From contig WMCF01000024.1 in NCBI GenBank assembly GCA_009792885.1, forward strand, positions 11,901,995-11,965,994: a stretch of DNA of 64,000 nucleotides, in the 5' to 3' direction. Position 1 is the stretch's first letter, and each line of letters begins with the position of its first letter. This document shows positions 36,701 through 48,000 of the stretch, piece by piece. The notes under the pieces were generated by a model. It ran no database searches. It had not been told where the DNA came from and worked only from the letters and a program-made list of their open reading frames with translations. Source of the stretch: Eremophila alpestris peregrina (taxonomy: Eukaryota; Chordata; Aves; Passeriformes; Alaudidae). Position numbers and translations under genes: made by a program.

Positions 36701-37572
36701 TGGCATAATATTTGTTTGAGGGGATCTGTGTTTAAATCTGAAAGGTTTGTAAGATGTCCATGTGTTGGCAGATATTCAGGAAGCAGTTAAATTGTTAGAA
36801 TTAATGGGCAACAGCTTGAGAACCAAATAAGCTTACCTAGTGCGTGCTAGTACATGTTTTAGACTAGCCTGTCAGTAGTAACTTTTGTCATTACTGAAAT
36901 TATTGGATTTTTTTTTTAATTTTTGGGTTTTAATTTTTGGTCTTTTTCATGTAGAGTTAGGGAATCCAGATTTGGTTTTGGGCATGGTTTTATATCTCTG
37001 TGTCACGTTATAAATAACAATTGGTGGTTAGAGGCTGTCTAGAAAAAGCAGCTAATTTTTGTTCATGTGAGATGATTTGTGCCTAAAGCTGTGAGCTGAG
37101 GAATCTCACTATCTCTGTTATTAAGGCTTAATTTTTTTTACATAGTGGAAAAGTATTTCAATTCTTTCTGGTAATGTAATACTTTGACGTAGCTGGAACT
37201 TTCTTTATGCTACATATTTTATCTTTTTACCATTTAATAGTCTGACCCCATTCAGAAACATTTCAGACTGTGTATCCTTTGTGTTATTAATGGCAGTATT
37301 GATTTATAAGATCAGCTTCAAAAATCACTTGCTGTTATACAAGAAAACCATCAGAAGGATTAATGTACTTTCTCTTTGCACATCTACTCTTCTGTCTGTT
37401 AAAAATGATGATGCCACTGTATTATCCTTGCTCTGAGGAACGGGGGGAAATTCTACATCCTGATAAAGGCACATGCTCCATGCTTTGGGGAGCAGATACC
37501 CTGGTGTGGCACTACCTGCAGCTGTGGAGTGATTGCTCACTGCTGTTAGTGCAGACCTGGTCTGTGGCCGGG
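30746..37572. other. Non-coding sequence upstream of FGF13 exon 1V
   Basis: No exon recognised. I looked for the short FGF13 exon 1Y (start Met-Ser-Gly-Lys) and for exon 1U (Met-Ala-Leu-Leu) and found no matching ATG context. A 13-A run lies at 33598-33610 and a small ATT repeat near 34600-34620. An AT-rich 130-codon plus frame at 31257-31649 has no recognisable domain. Confidence 0.6.
32539..32582. repeat. Two-copy tandem duplication, 22-bp unit
   Basis: CTGAGTTCTTGGAGACAGTT followed by GT is repeated immediately. The two units are 32539-32560 and 32561-32582 and are identical except at their last bases. Confidence 0.95.
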
Positions 37573-37755
37573 CCATAAAAGCATGTTTGGTTTGCTTTTC
37601 CCCTAATCTGCATGCAGAATAGATAGAGGTGCTAGGGGAGAATAAAGCAAATTTAGGAGGGAACTGTGTTGCTTTTCAGAGTGGGGTGTTACTGTATTGT
37701 TTATCAAAGCTGCATGAAATGGGATGAGGTGTTGAGGCTTATGAGAAGCATTGTT

Positions 37756-37763
37756 TATAAAAG
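37756..37763 (+). promoter_or_regulatory. TATA-like motif upstream of FGF13 exon 1V
   Basis: TATAAAAG, a good match to the metazoan TATA box, lies 200 bp upstream of the exon 1V acceptor junction. A transcript starting about 30 bp downstream would read straight into exon 1V without splicing, which is what the V-only isoform requires. A weaker CATAAAAGC lies at about 37573-37582. This is a motif match in AT-containing DNA, so chance is a real possibility. No initiator or CpG island was seen. Confidence 0.25.
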
Positions 37764-37794
37764 TAAATGTTTTCTTTCCCACCCTTCTATCACC

Positions 37795-37875
37795 ATGGCT
37801 AAGATACGTTACACTTTAAAGTTAATTTTCCTTCCTATGAACCTTTCTTCCCCTCGTGTCTTCCCCCGACCCTGA
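37795..37875 (+). other. Candidate upstream ORF, 26 codons, strong start context
   Basis: The sequence CACCATGGCT is an optimal Kozak context. It opens a 26-codon frame ending in TGA at 37873-37875, 82 bases before the first in-frame ATG of exon 1V. If a transcript starts near 37790, this would be an upstream ORF in its 5' untranslated region and could reduce or delay translation of FGF13. The peptide is basic and hydrophobic without a recognised domain. Whether this DNA is ever transcribed as leader sequence cannot be seen here. Confidence 0.2.
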
Positions 37876-37917
37876 CGTTATATAGTTGATTTGATTCTCG
37901 GGATTGCTTTCCTCGAG

Positions 37918-37955
37918 CTCTAACTTGAGTTCATTTTGTTATGTGGTGACCACAG
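37918..37955 (+). promoter_or_regulatory. FGF13: Branch point and 3' splice site of FGF13 exon 1V
   Basis: CTCTAAC at 37918-37924 fits the branch-point consensus, with the presumed branch A at 37923. The acceptor CCACAG ends at 37955, about 32 bases later. The polypyrimidine stretch between them (TTCATTTTGTT) is short and interrupted by purines, so the site looks weak. That fits a cassette exon that is optionally joined to exon 1Y or replaced by a separate start. The exact acceptor is supported by the reading frame: G from the previous exon plus TT gives Val, as in the VY isoform. Confidence 0.7.
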
Positions 37956-38123
37956 TTATGGATGACGCTCCCCCTGGCACACAGGAGTACATTATGTTAC
38001 GGCAAGATTCCATCCAATCTGCGGAATTAAAGAAAAAAGAGTCCCCTTTTCGTGCTAAGTGTCACGAAATCTTCTGCTGCCCACTGAAGCAAGTGCACCT
38101 CAAAGAGAACACAGAGCCGGAAG
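37956..38123 (+). CDS. FGF13: FGF13 alternative 5' exon 1V
   Basis: FGF13 (FHF2) is an intracellular FGF-family protein. It binds the C-terminal tails of voltage-gated sodium channels, alters their inactivation, and has also been linked to microtubules. Alternative first exons give different N-termini. This exon encodes Val-Met-Asp-Asp-Ala-Pro-Pro-Gly, then MLRQDSIQSAELKKKE and CHEIFCCPLKQVHLKENTEP, the N-terminus of the V and VY isoforms. It is 168 nt (56 codons) and phase 1 at both ends. That is exactly the difference between the VY (255 aa) and Y (199 aa) proteins. It ends GAAG before the donor GTTTGT; the terminal G pairs with exon 2. Two differences from the mammalian sequence as I recall it are Met for Leu at 37958-37960, which makes an extra in-frame ATG, and Leu for His at 38099-38101. 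The Cys-Cys pair and basic KKK are retained. The beta-trefoil core lies in exons 2-5, outside the window. Confidence 0.95.
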
Positions 38124-41100
38124 GTTTGTGGCACTATGGATCCATGTTCTGTTTGTTTTATTTATTTCTCCATGTATGTCCCCGGGTGTGCTGTGTGTCC
38201 CCAGCCTGTGTCGGTGCGGGAGCGATGCACTCGTGTCCCTTTGCTTGCCTGTCAGTGTCTGGTGCTCCCACAGGACACTGTAACCTGAGCCACTTATGGG
38301 ATCATTCCAGGAGAGGAGTGACGCTGCTTTTCCTCAAATAAAGTTTGTTTGTTTCAGCTCTCATCATTACACACTGCCCTTTTTTTTGGCTGCCAAAAGC
38401 TGCTTGCTACTCAAACGGCATCAATTCCCAGACAGTTCTTTGCAGTAACGTTCCTGAAGCTGCACTCTGCTCTAAGTTTGGCACTCAGACTCAGATTTGG
38501 CTTGTCCCCAGCACCTTGCACTCCATAAGGCTTCTGCATAGCGCTAGAGAATGCTCATGGCAGCTGTTCTTGGGTGAAGCAGGATGAAGTTTGTTTGTAA
38601 TGCACGCCTGGTTGCATTTTGGGAAATGAAATGCATGCAGAGCAGAAAAAAAAAATGAGTAGATTGTTTTCCTTTTCAGATAAAGCAAAGGTATGGTCTC
38701 TCCTCATGCTGTGTTTACTGATATGAAATTGCCAATGAGGTATATCTCGTTCGTCTAGGGTACATAGATTAAGCTATTTTAAATTTTATTTTTTAATACT
38801 TTCTCCTGTTGTTCCTTATGTGTTTTGCATTACTGCTTCATATTCCACATGGTAAGCCTTCTACTTTTTGCACAAGCTTCAGTATCTGCCAAGACAAATA
38901 ATGCTGCTGCTGGTAGAAGTGTTTTAAGTTGAAATATTCAGGGCTGGATTTTGCCACAGTCAAGTCTGCAGGAATGGCAGAGCGAGCAGGTTGGAGTTCT
39001 TATTACAAATCACTTGCATTATTCTCTCTGAAATGATGGGCATCAGTTGCTGAGCTGTCACTATTAGCCCAAAATATTTCAGTCAATTACTTTCTTCTGT
39101 TACATTCCCCAAATTTTGCATGAATGTTCTTTGTCCAAACTCTGGGAGATTTGTGTCTTTTAAAATAAAAGTATTTTATTAAAATAACATTTATCATCTC
39201 AGCAGGAATATTAACTCTGATGCACATTCTGGTTTAAGGCCTGGGGAGAGGTTTCTTGTTTCAGTGATGATGTAACTGAATGTTAAAATCGGGATTTGAA
39301 AAAAGTCCAATTGTCCTCTCAGTTCTGGGGCTGACTTGGTAGAAGTTGTAATTTCATGACTCAGTAACATGAAGGACTGGTGAATCCTATAGCACTCTCC
39401 TGGCTCAGCAGATATCATGGATTTCTTGTCATCTGTCAGGGTTTGTGTTGTTAATTAGAACTGTCTCAGCCCAGAACTGTTCCTTGTCAAGGTCCTCTAG
39501 GAAGATGATGGCAGCTGAGCTTCTCCAGGTGCTCAGCACGTGATACTTGGTGAGCAGGAAGATTCCATGGCCATGAGGCACAAAAGGTGGGCCCTACACC
39601 TGGCATCCCTGACATGACACCATGTATTGTGAATTATCCATGTGCTGGTGTGAAACTCCCGCAGAAGCTTGTGGTTATTTCAATGGAACCTACACTGGGA
39701 ACTGGATTCCTGCAGAAGACTAGCTGAGCTGATCATTTCAGTGAATAAATCGCCAGTTTACACCCTAGTGGCCTGTCCAAAAGGAGCAAGAAAAGCAGAG
39801 CAATGCTGGGCCTGTTCTCTCCAGAGTCTCTGGGAGATGTGGTTGGTGAATTTGGGATCTGCTGGGAAAGGCTCTGAGGGAAGACCTGGAGAGCATCAGC
39901 CTGGAAGCCAAGAGTTACTGTTCTAAGTTTCTCCATAAATCTGCAGTGTCTGTCTCCAGTAGCAGCTGTGTTACTCCTTCCTCCGTGGCATATGGCACTG
40001 GTATTCATTCTCAGGGAAAATGTTTTGTTCTGAGAGGGATGCTTGTCATCTTTTATTGCCGTGCTCAAGGATGAATGTCTTTTCCCTTGTTTGTCCCTCC
40101 TCCTCTCCTCCAGGAGTGCTAGACAGGCACAAGAAGCCATGGCCACTCTGGCTTGCCCTGCCATCACCTGAGGGGATAGAATTCAGGGGGGTCAGTTTTT
40201 GTTGATGTGTGTTTCTATGCATGTTTCTCTGGAAGGTGTTGTCTCTAGCATGGGAAGAAGAATATCTGATCAGGAATCCTGTTAGACTCTGTTGTAGCTC
40301 AGATTGCCTGGGCTGCATTTATCCTGTTCTTCAGAATCTGTGAATTGCTTGGCAGTGGTATTAGGCCCACTGAAAGACTGATGTGTGTCATCCTCAGTGG
40401 TTTGTTGGCGTGAAGCTTGAAAGATTTTGATTGTGAGGTGATCTGCATTGTGCTTTTCATGCAAACCCTGCCACAGTCCATCCAAGTTAATGGAGTGGCT
40501 GAAACAAACCTAGCAGAAATCCCTTCCAGTGTGAGCCCAGCAGTTAACAGCTCAGTTGTGCTGTTATGATAAAGGAAAAGGAATGTTTAAACTTGTTACT
40601 GTGACATAAATTACACATTTTTGAAGGTACTGGAAAGTATGACAACTAGGAAGCTGTTAGGAAAGGTCTCCAAGTAAAATGTCATAATGGAAGTTCTCTG
40701 GAAAATTGCAGACTTGGAAGACTGCAGGGAGTATAAAAATGCACCTTTTAAATCTGCTGAATAATGGCATGGGAACACAGAGTAAAGCCTGCATGTTTCT
40801 AACTTTGCAACTCTTTTGTTCAGATGATGGATTTTCTGCACCCTTTAAACACTTTCATACAGGGGTAGTGCTTGGGGAGCCTCATTTATCACTTCAGGAT
40901 TTGAATTCCCATGGCATGTAGGATGACACCAGGGAAAAGATTTTCCAGTCTTTTTGTAGGGTTGTTTGGGGAATGTTCTGCTATTTCCTGAGAGACTTAA
41001 ATACCACATCACACTGGTGTCTGAGCATGGTGGTCCATTGTTTCTCATATCTTGGGCCTATTTCTAAGAGCAAAAATGGGAATGAGAAAATGGAATCCAT

Positions 41101-41951
41101 GTTTCCTAAATTAATCTGCCTTGGTTTCTTGTTCTTTTCCCCACACCTACTTGCCTGCTTGCAGCATCATCTTTATTCACAACACGCACATGCCTCACAT
41201 GCACCTCAGGAAAACAGGTCCAGGGCAGTTCCTTTGGAACCAGCCTGGAGGACACAGAGAAGGCCCTTGGCCTAGTTACTGCAGCAAGTGCTAGGAGTGG
41301 GAGGAAGGAGAATGATAAGAAATAACAACTATGAGATCTCCCTGAATGTGGAAATTTCCACCTGAGCCCCGTGCCAGCAGGGTGATGCTGCCAGCCTGGA
41401 CTGCAGTTCAGGTGGGATGCTCTGGGAAACTTGGGACTGTGGTAAAAGCTGAACTGCTGCTTTGTTCTGCATCTTTCCAGCTTTGTTGTGTCAAAGTCAT
41501 CCCACAGTTGACAATGTCTTGGGTCTCTCAAAGGCAGTAAAACAAGCAGAGCTGTCATCCTTACCTGGCTGCTGGTCCTGTGGGCATTGGACATTATTTA
41601 CAATTGCATCCACGCAGCAGCAAAATACAGAGTGTTTTTGTAGCTTCCCTCAAGCCAGGAATACACTGCTAACAGGAGAAGGGCCATCTGAAGTACATTT
41701 TGCAGCTATTTGTTCTCTTAAATAGTTTAAACATAAGCTGCTGCTGCTATCTGTATAAAACATGGTTACATAAAAAGGAGTCAGCTCCTGGAAAACTAAT
41801 TTGAGTTGTATTATTACATCCAGGGAAGGGAATAAAATGAGAGAAATGTTTTTAAAAAACACCCATTGGTTAGTCACAGTCACACAGTCAAGAGTCTTGG
41901 ACACTTGCCCATAGTTCTGTTTTCATGGGAGATTTTTTTTTCTATTTTTTT

Positions 41952-41954
<3 letters not shown>
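38124..41954 (+). other. FGF13: FGF13 intron following exon 1V, first part
   Basis: The intron begins with GTTTGTGGCACT. No further exon is visible: I searched by eye for the exon 2 sequence that starts Glu-Pro-Gln-Leu-Lys-Gly and found no match on plus. No transposon recognised. Confidence 0.7.

Positions 41955-42003
<49 letters not shown>
41955..42003. repeat. Uninterrupted 49-T homopolymer
   Basis: Forty-nine consecutive T, preceded by shorter T runs from 41933 and followed by CTTCTTCTTTT. It is three times longer than any other homopolymer in the window (13 A at 33598, 14 A at 49844, 16 T at 12158). It could be the poly(A) tail of a minus-strand retrocopy. However, no AATAAA-type signal or recognisable transcript end lies to its right, so a slippage-expanded T tract is simpler. 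The exact length may not be reliable in the assembly. Confidence 0.95.
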
Positions 42004-45000
42004 CTTCTTCTTTTGGTAACATTTAGTCTCCCTCCAGGCATACATAACCTTTTTACACAGAAAAGCAGACAAGCATGGCAAAATACGTATTGGGGATGGG
42101 GAGAGGGAAATCTGGGATAGCAGCTGGTAATGAGGGAAGGCAGCTTTCCTCAACCAACAGGAAATCTGATTAGATAGAAGATGTTAAGGATGCTAATGTG
42201 AAACAAGGAGCTCTGTGGTTGCCCTTGACAGTGGGCTTGTTATCTTCATCCCTAGAAGTGGAGTGAGTGGCAGAGCCAGCCCTGGGGTGAAGCAGAGGTA
42301 GGATGTTTAAGCACATTGTGTGGAGGCTGCCTCTTCCACCTGCTCTGTGTGCGCTGGCACTTTTGTCACCAACAGAAATGTGGAGCCTTTGTGCTGTAAT
42401 ACAGAATGTCCCTTTGGTGCTCCGAGCATTGTGTCACCACTGATAGCACTGTTACTTGGCACTCTAATTACATCCTTTTCTTCTAGACTAAATCAGTCCT
42501 ATTAGCCCTGCTCGCTCCTTTAATTATGCTAATGCATGTGTATTTCTGCATTTTGTAGGAGAAGAGGAAGGAAGAAGGGGGAGGAGAACTGTGTTTGAAA
42601 CAAGAGAATTGTGGGAGGTTTTTAAACTTTACATATTGTTCAGAACTAAAAATTACTTTGTGTTCAGTGAAGAATAATAAAGATGAGCCACATGGAACAG
42701 GCACAATGTCCAGGACGCTCAGAGCAGGCACACGTGGCAGTGGGACCCCAGTGAGGAGGTTCAGCATCTGTGCTGTGGTTCCCTGGGCCTCAGGTTGAGC
42801 CTGGCCCAGCTGCTGGGGAGGAACCCCCTGGTTCATGTGCTCACTCACAGGATCCTGTTGAGACTTCATCCAGGTGATGGCCCTGTGATACTGAACTAAC
42901 CGCATTTCATAAGTGGTTTTCCTCCTGTCTTCTCATTTCAGTGGAGGTGGAAAGCAAAGACTTGGTGTCCTGTTTGCTCTTGCCATTTAACCCTTTCCTG
43001 CTGCAGTTGAGCTGTCTGTCCTGGAGCTGCTCATCCTAGAGAAGGCAGGCAGTCTGGTGTTGACTGGTGCTGGGCCCTGCAGCCTCCCATGCCTTCCTCA
43101 CTGACCTCACCTGAACAAGCAAAGCCTTGTTCTTGATTCTGATCTTTCCTGCACCTCTCAGGTCCTCCTGTGGGGAATGTGGACCTTTCACTTCACCCTG
43201 TTCCCAGCTTCTGGCACTGGCAAGAAGTGGCTGAGCAATGCCTAAGCCTTCTCCAGTCCTAAATGAAAGTAAATTCTTAAATCCTGCCTGTCTGCGTCCT
43301 TGTGGAGTTGCTGCAGCTGTGGGACTGCAGCTGCAGTGAGGGATGACCTGAAGGGAGGGACAGAGACCAAAGGGCAAAGGTCTGAAGCTGGCACCAGTAG
43401 AATGGCTTTTTTTCCCCCAAAGAGAAACTGTCTTTGACTTGAGTGATTAGCTGATAACCTCCTGTTTCAGAGGGCTGGGGGGCAGTGGTAACACTGCACT
43501 CCTGCTTCAGAAGCTCAGTAGACCCAGCAGAACAGCTCAGTCCCGGATGTGGCTGAGCCCTCCTGCCCTGATCCTCCAAAGCCTTTAAGCACGAGATTAA
43601 CTTTAAACACGAGTGCTCCCAGCAGAGTCACAGGGGTTGGGAGGTATTTAATGAGCTTACCTGAACACAGGCTGGGCCTGGCTCAGGTTCAGACAGTGCA
43701 AATCCAGAGTAATTCCACGAAAATCCAAGATTTACTCAATATTTACTTGTCTGCAAATGAGATCAGAACCCCCTCATATGGTTTACTTTTATTTCTTCTT
43801 ACTCCCTCAGCAGTTAATGTGGTCCTTATTGCCACAATGATTCATGATTGAACATGTAAATCATCATAGGAGTCCTGAGCAGCAGAGGAATTTAATGTTT
43901 CCCATTATAAAGAGGGAAGAGAAGGATCATCATCATCGTCACTTGGATAACTCAATCAGGAAGAGTAGCAGGAACACTGCCTACTGAATCACCTGAGCAC
44001 TAGGTACTTTACTATTATCTTTGGAAGGGTCTGGATCCTTCTTACTGTGTGTGCACATCTCAGTCCAGGAAATAGCGTGCCGGTCTGTTCCTCAGACTCA
44101 GATCTAAGAATAATGTGTCTGGAGGAAATGAAGATAAAATGTCAATCATAAAGCTGGCTGATAATGAAGCGGTTTATTGAACTGGGTTTTCCTGGGGTTG
44201 AAATCCAAACGTGCAGCTGTAAATGTGAGTAGTGCAATCGTTAGCCAAATCTGTACTCAGTAGCATCAGAAAAGTCTAAGTAATGGCATTGAGAGCAGTT
44301 GTAGAACTTCTATTTTGAGATAATGATTTTTAAATCTCAAACTGGACCTGGCCTTACCCCTGAACAGGTCATGGCAACCCAAAAAGAAATGCTGTGTCTT
44401 ACCTTACCTGTGGACCCTTTGAGAGAAATCTTTTATGTGTGCCTTTTGCTATTTTGTTCTGATCTCAAAGTAAATATTCACTGTGGAGACAGTATCTGGC
44501 ACTTAGCATAGCTGAAGTAGGACATTTAGACCAAATGAGTCACCCTGATATTCTTTTCTCATCTCATCTTTAAAGGACTCTGAGATCTTCAAAGAGTGTT
44601 CCTGGTATGGGGGAAGGCCTTTGTCTTGCTACTTTTCCATCCCATGACTCTCCTGAGAAAGCATCAGACTTCGTTCTTCAATCTGTCCCCATTTTAAATA
44701 AGGAGACGTAGTTCTTTATTAATAATGAAGGTTTTTCTTTGTACCTTACTCAGCTACATGGCCCATCATAATTATTGCACAAACCTTTATCAGTGGTAAT
44801 GTCTGTAGTGTTCAAACATGGAGTGCCTTTGGGTTGGGATCATGACAGATCTTCCATGATGTTCTGCGTTAGGTGGAGTCTGTAAATGAGGAGGAGTTAA
44901 ACTTCCCAGCTGTCACTGGAGAGTTGTTCCCTTGCCCAAGGTGATCGGGTACAGGACTAAAGCAAAGTCTGCATGGAGCAGCAGAGATCCCCCTGCACTG

Positions 45001-48000
45001 CACCAGTGCACTGCAATTGCTCTCCTCAGGGGTGATAAGCTCAGATAGATAATTCTCCATGGTTTCCAGCTCCAGGCTTAGCTCAGCCCACACCTAACTC
45101 AGGGGTTTTTGCTCTTCATCCCATCAGCAGCCTTGGCCTTCAGCAGCTGCTGCCTCTGAGGGCACAAAAATAAACAGCAAAGTTCACCAGAGTCTGGCAG
45201 GCTCCTCCTGTCCTGGATTATCTGGAAAAGAAGAGGAGCTCAGTTTAACTTTGAGCTCAGTCTGCTCTCCCTGAAGCTCCCTCAAGGTTTTTCCCTCACT
45301 CTCCTTGCTCTGGATCTTGCTCTGTTACAGCTGGGGATGCTTTCTGAACAAAGCTGAAGAATTTTCACAACAGTGCATTTTCCTTCAGGTCTGCAGTGAG
45401 CACACTGTGCAGTAATGTGCATTACTGTTACTTTCTGATTGCATAAGCAGTTAACTTTGTGTGATAGTACATTTGTCTCTACTTCTTGTTCTCTTTCAAA
45501 TGTTCTGACCTGAAAGCTGAAGAAAGTGAAGAAGCTTTACCCAGACCTCAGTGAGCACCAAGATTGCAGAATATTCATGGAACACTTACGTAAAGTTACT
45601 GAATGCTTTTTCAGTAGTACCAGAGTGTTTGGGGAAAAGTCATTGTTCAGACTGTTTCATATTCAGGTTTTTTGCCCACTGGTATCCATATACAGAATTT
45701 TCCTGCTGTGTACAACTTCTTTGATTTTGCTTATATGCTTTAAAAGCTCCAGCTTCTGTAGGACAGTGCAAAATATTTCCATGTCTTTTAAGGCAGCCCT
45801 TGTCCTCCAGGACAGAAAGATGTACTTCCAGGCAGTGGTGCTCAGGAAGGATTAACAGGTGTTTGCTGGGTATTTTCCTGGTGTTTGATTCTTTCTGCCA
45901 TGTGTTTGAAAACAGACAGATTGATCTTTTTTCTCTGAAAGACAGATTACAGAGATGTAAGCCCTAGAGATTACAAGGCACATAAACCTGCAGAGGTTCT
46001 GAACTGCAGAGTGTACCCAGCACACAGCTGTACTTCCTCTTCAGTGACACAGTGTTGAACTCCTATAAAGAAAACAAGGAAACAAGGAGAAATCCTTTCC
46101 AGGCATCTTGAATGTTCCTGATCTGAAGCTGTCTGCCACATTTTTCCAATGCGGTAAATAACTCCTGCATGTTGATTTAGGAAGGAAAAGCTCAAGAATG
46201 TACACACCTTGCTGCACAAGAATTCTTTAGTTACCAGCTGTCTTTCACGCTTGACATTTCCACATTACACAACAGTCCCTTTTGGAAAGGTTATTGGTGC
46301 AGTCTTAGTTCTCACTGTTCTACTCTTATCTGGTCAAATTCAGCTCTCATGACAGAATAAAAACCTGTGGCCACTCTTCAAGTCTGTGCTGGCATCATTA
46401 AGTCAGATTTTAATTTGTTTTGTGTGGCCTGTGGCGTAGAGAGGTCAGAACACCAGTGGTGACTCAGGATAATGTTGCACAAATATGTGAGCACCCTGAT
46501 TGTTCTTAGCCCCAGACAGAATAAAAAGGAAGTGGCTCAAGATGGCTTTGCCTTAATTGCTCTGATGGAGGTTTGGGTTTCATAACAAATATGTTCCAAA
46601 TAACGGATAAACCTTTCTTCTTATTCCTGCTTTTTGTTCTTGTTACAATACTCTCATCTCAGGTTTTTGTGCTTGGCTCTTGTGGAAGAGCTGCACTTCA
46701 TTCCTCAGCCTTGTTCCTTGCCACCTTTCTGAGAAGCTGGGAGGCTCAGCTGTGCCTGGAGGCTGCCGTGGTTAGAGGATGACATTGAGAGGTTTCTGTA
46801 GAGAGTGAGAGAGTGAGAAGGTGTCTGTACCCCACAGGAGCAGGACTTACCCCATACAGGTGCCTGGGATTTCACCATCCCTGGAAGATGCATCGTCACT
46901 AAACTTCCCAGGCCATGCAGGGCTCCAGTGCCAGAGCTGTGGGCTGGTGGTCTCTGGAAGAAGGATGTTTGCACTCCTGTCCTCTGTCTGTCCTCATGGA
47001 CATTACTGCTTTGGAGGCTTTACCAGCTTCCTTTCAATGCTGCAGGGACAGGTGGGGCTGCAGGAGAAAAGCCATAGGGAGCCTCTGTGGGACAGGAATC
47101 TGAGCCTGCAGTGGATGAGGTGCTGACTGCTCCATCTTCTGCAAAAGACTTCAGCAGCATGAACCGCCACTGTGGTGATTGTCAGTCTGTTCTCTAAATG
47201 TGCCTTTCCTCTGAACAGTCCCAGGATTTTTCATTTCTGCAACAGGTGACATCAAATTAACACTTAATTGCAGGAGTTGTTAAAAATGCAGAGTGAATTT
47301 CAATTGTGCACCTTTGCTTAATTGCTGCCCCTGTTTCTTTTCCTCTACAGCTCCAGCTTAGTACAGTCAGTAACTAAAGACCAAATTTTGCTTTCTAATT
47401 GCTCTTATCTCTGGTAAGTATAATAATTCTCTCATTTCAGACAAGTGGCAAAACTGAACTCAAATATTGCTGGTGTTTCTCAGATGTTGTTAGTAGAAGA
47501 TGTTTAAACTTCACATAAGATCTTCCCTTCACAGTGTGAGCTGTCAGCATTGATCCAGTGCAGTTCATGGGCCTTTTTATTATAAATTTAGAGTAAATAT
47601 TCTGTAAAACCAGCAGTAAGCAAAAATTTGAATGAGACTTGAGCTGCGAAATGCAAGTAAGTGGTTTCTTTAATCACTTGGATATTAAATTACATAAATT
47701 TAAAAATAGTGAGAAGTTTTGCTGGTCTTTTTACTAGTAACAAAGGAGCATGTTTAGGAAATTACTGTTTTAATTGAAAACTTGATGTAGTGCATTTAAT
47801 GATCTGTGCAGTGAAATATACAGTCAGTATGATACAATATGATCATCAGGAGGGAAGATGAGTTGAATAGAGTGACAAAAAGTGGCAGGAGAACAGGTAT
47901 GAAGAACACCGAGGAGAAGAGGGCAGTCTGCGGGCTCTAAAGCTTTGTGGTACCAAGAAGGAGAGGCTCAGGTGAGAGAAAGTGAGTCTGGTGCTGGGGA

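Noticed and set aside
37550..37570. GCAGACCTGGTCTG resembles part of miR-504, which in mammals lies in an FGF13 intron
   Set aside because: The seed region does not match (one base of ACCCTGGTCTGC is missing and the rest differs), and no extended hairpin is evident.
45526..45855. Plus frame starting with a Lys-rich segment and a GTAAAG donor-like site
   Set aside because: No family recognised. The later part is a hydrophobic low-information stretch and there is no convincing acceptor.
46543..46554. ATGGCTTTGCCTTAA considered as FGF13 exon 1U (Met-Ala-Leu-Leu)
   Set aside because: It reads Met-Ala-Leu-Pro then stop, with no matching donor.
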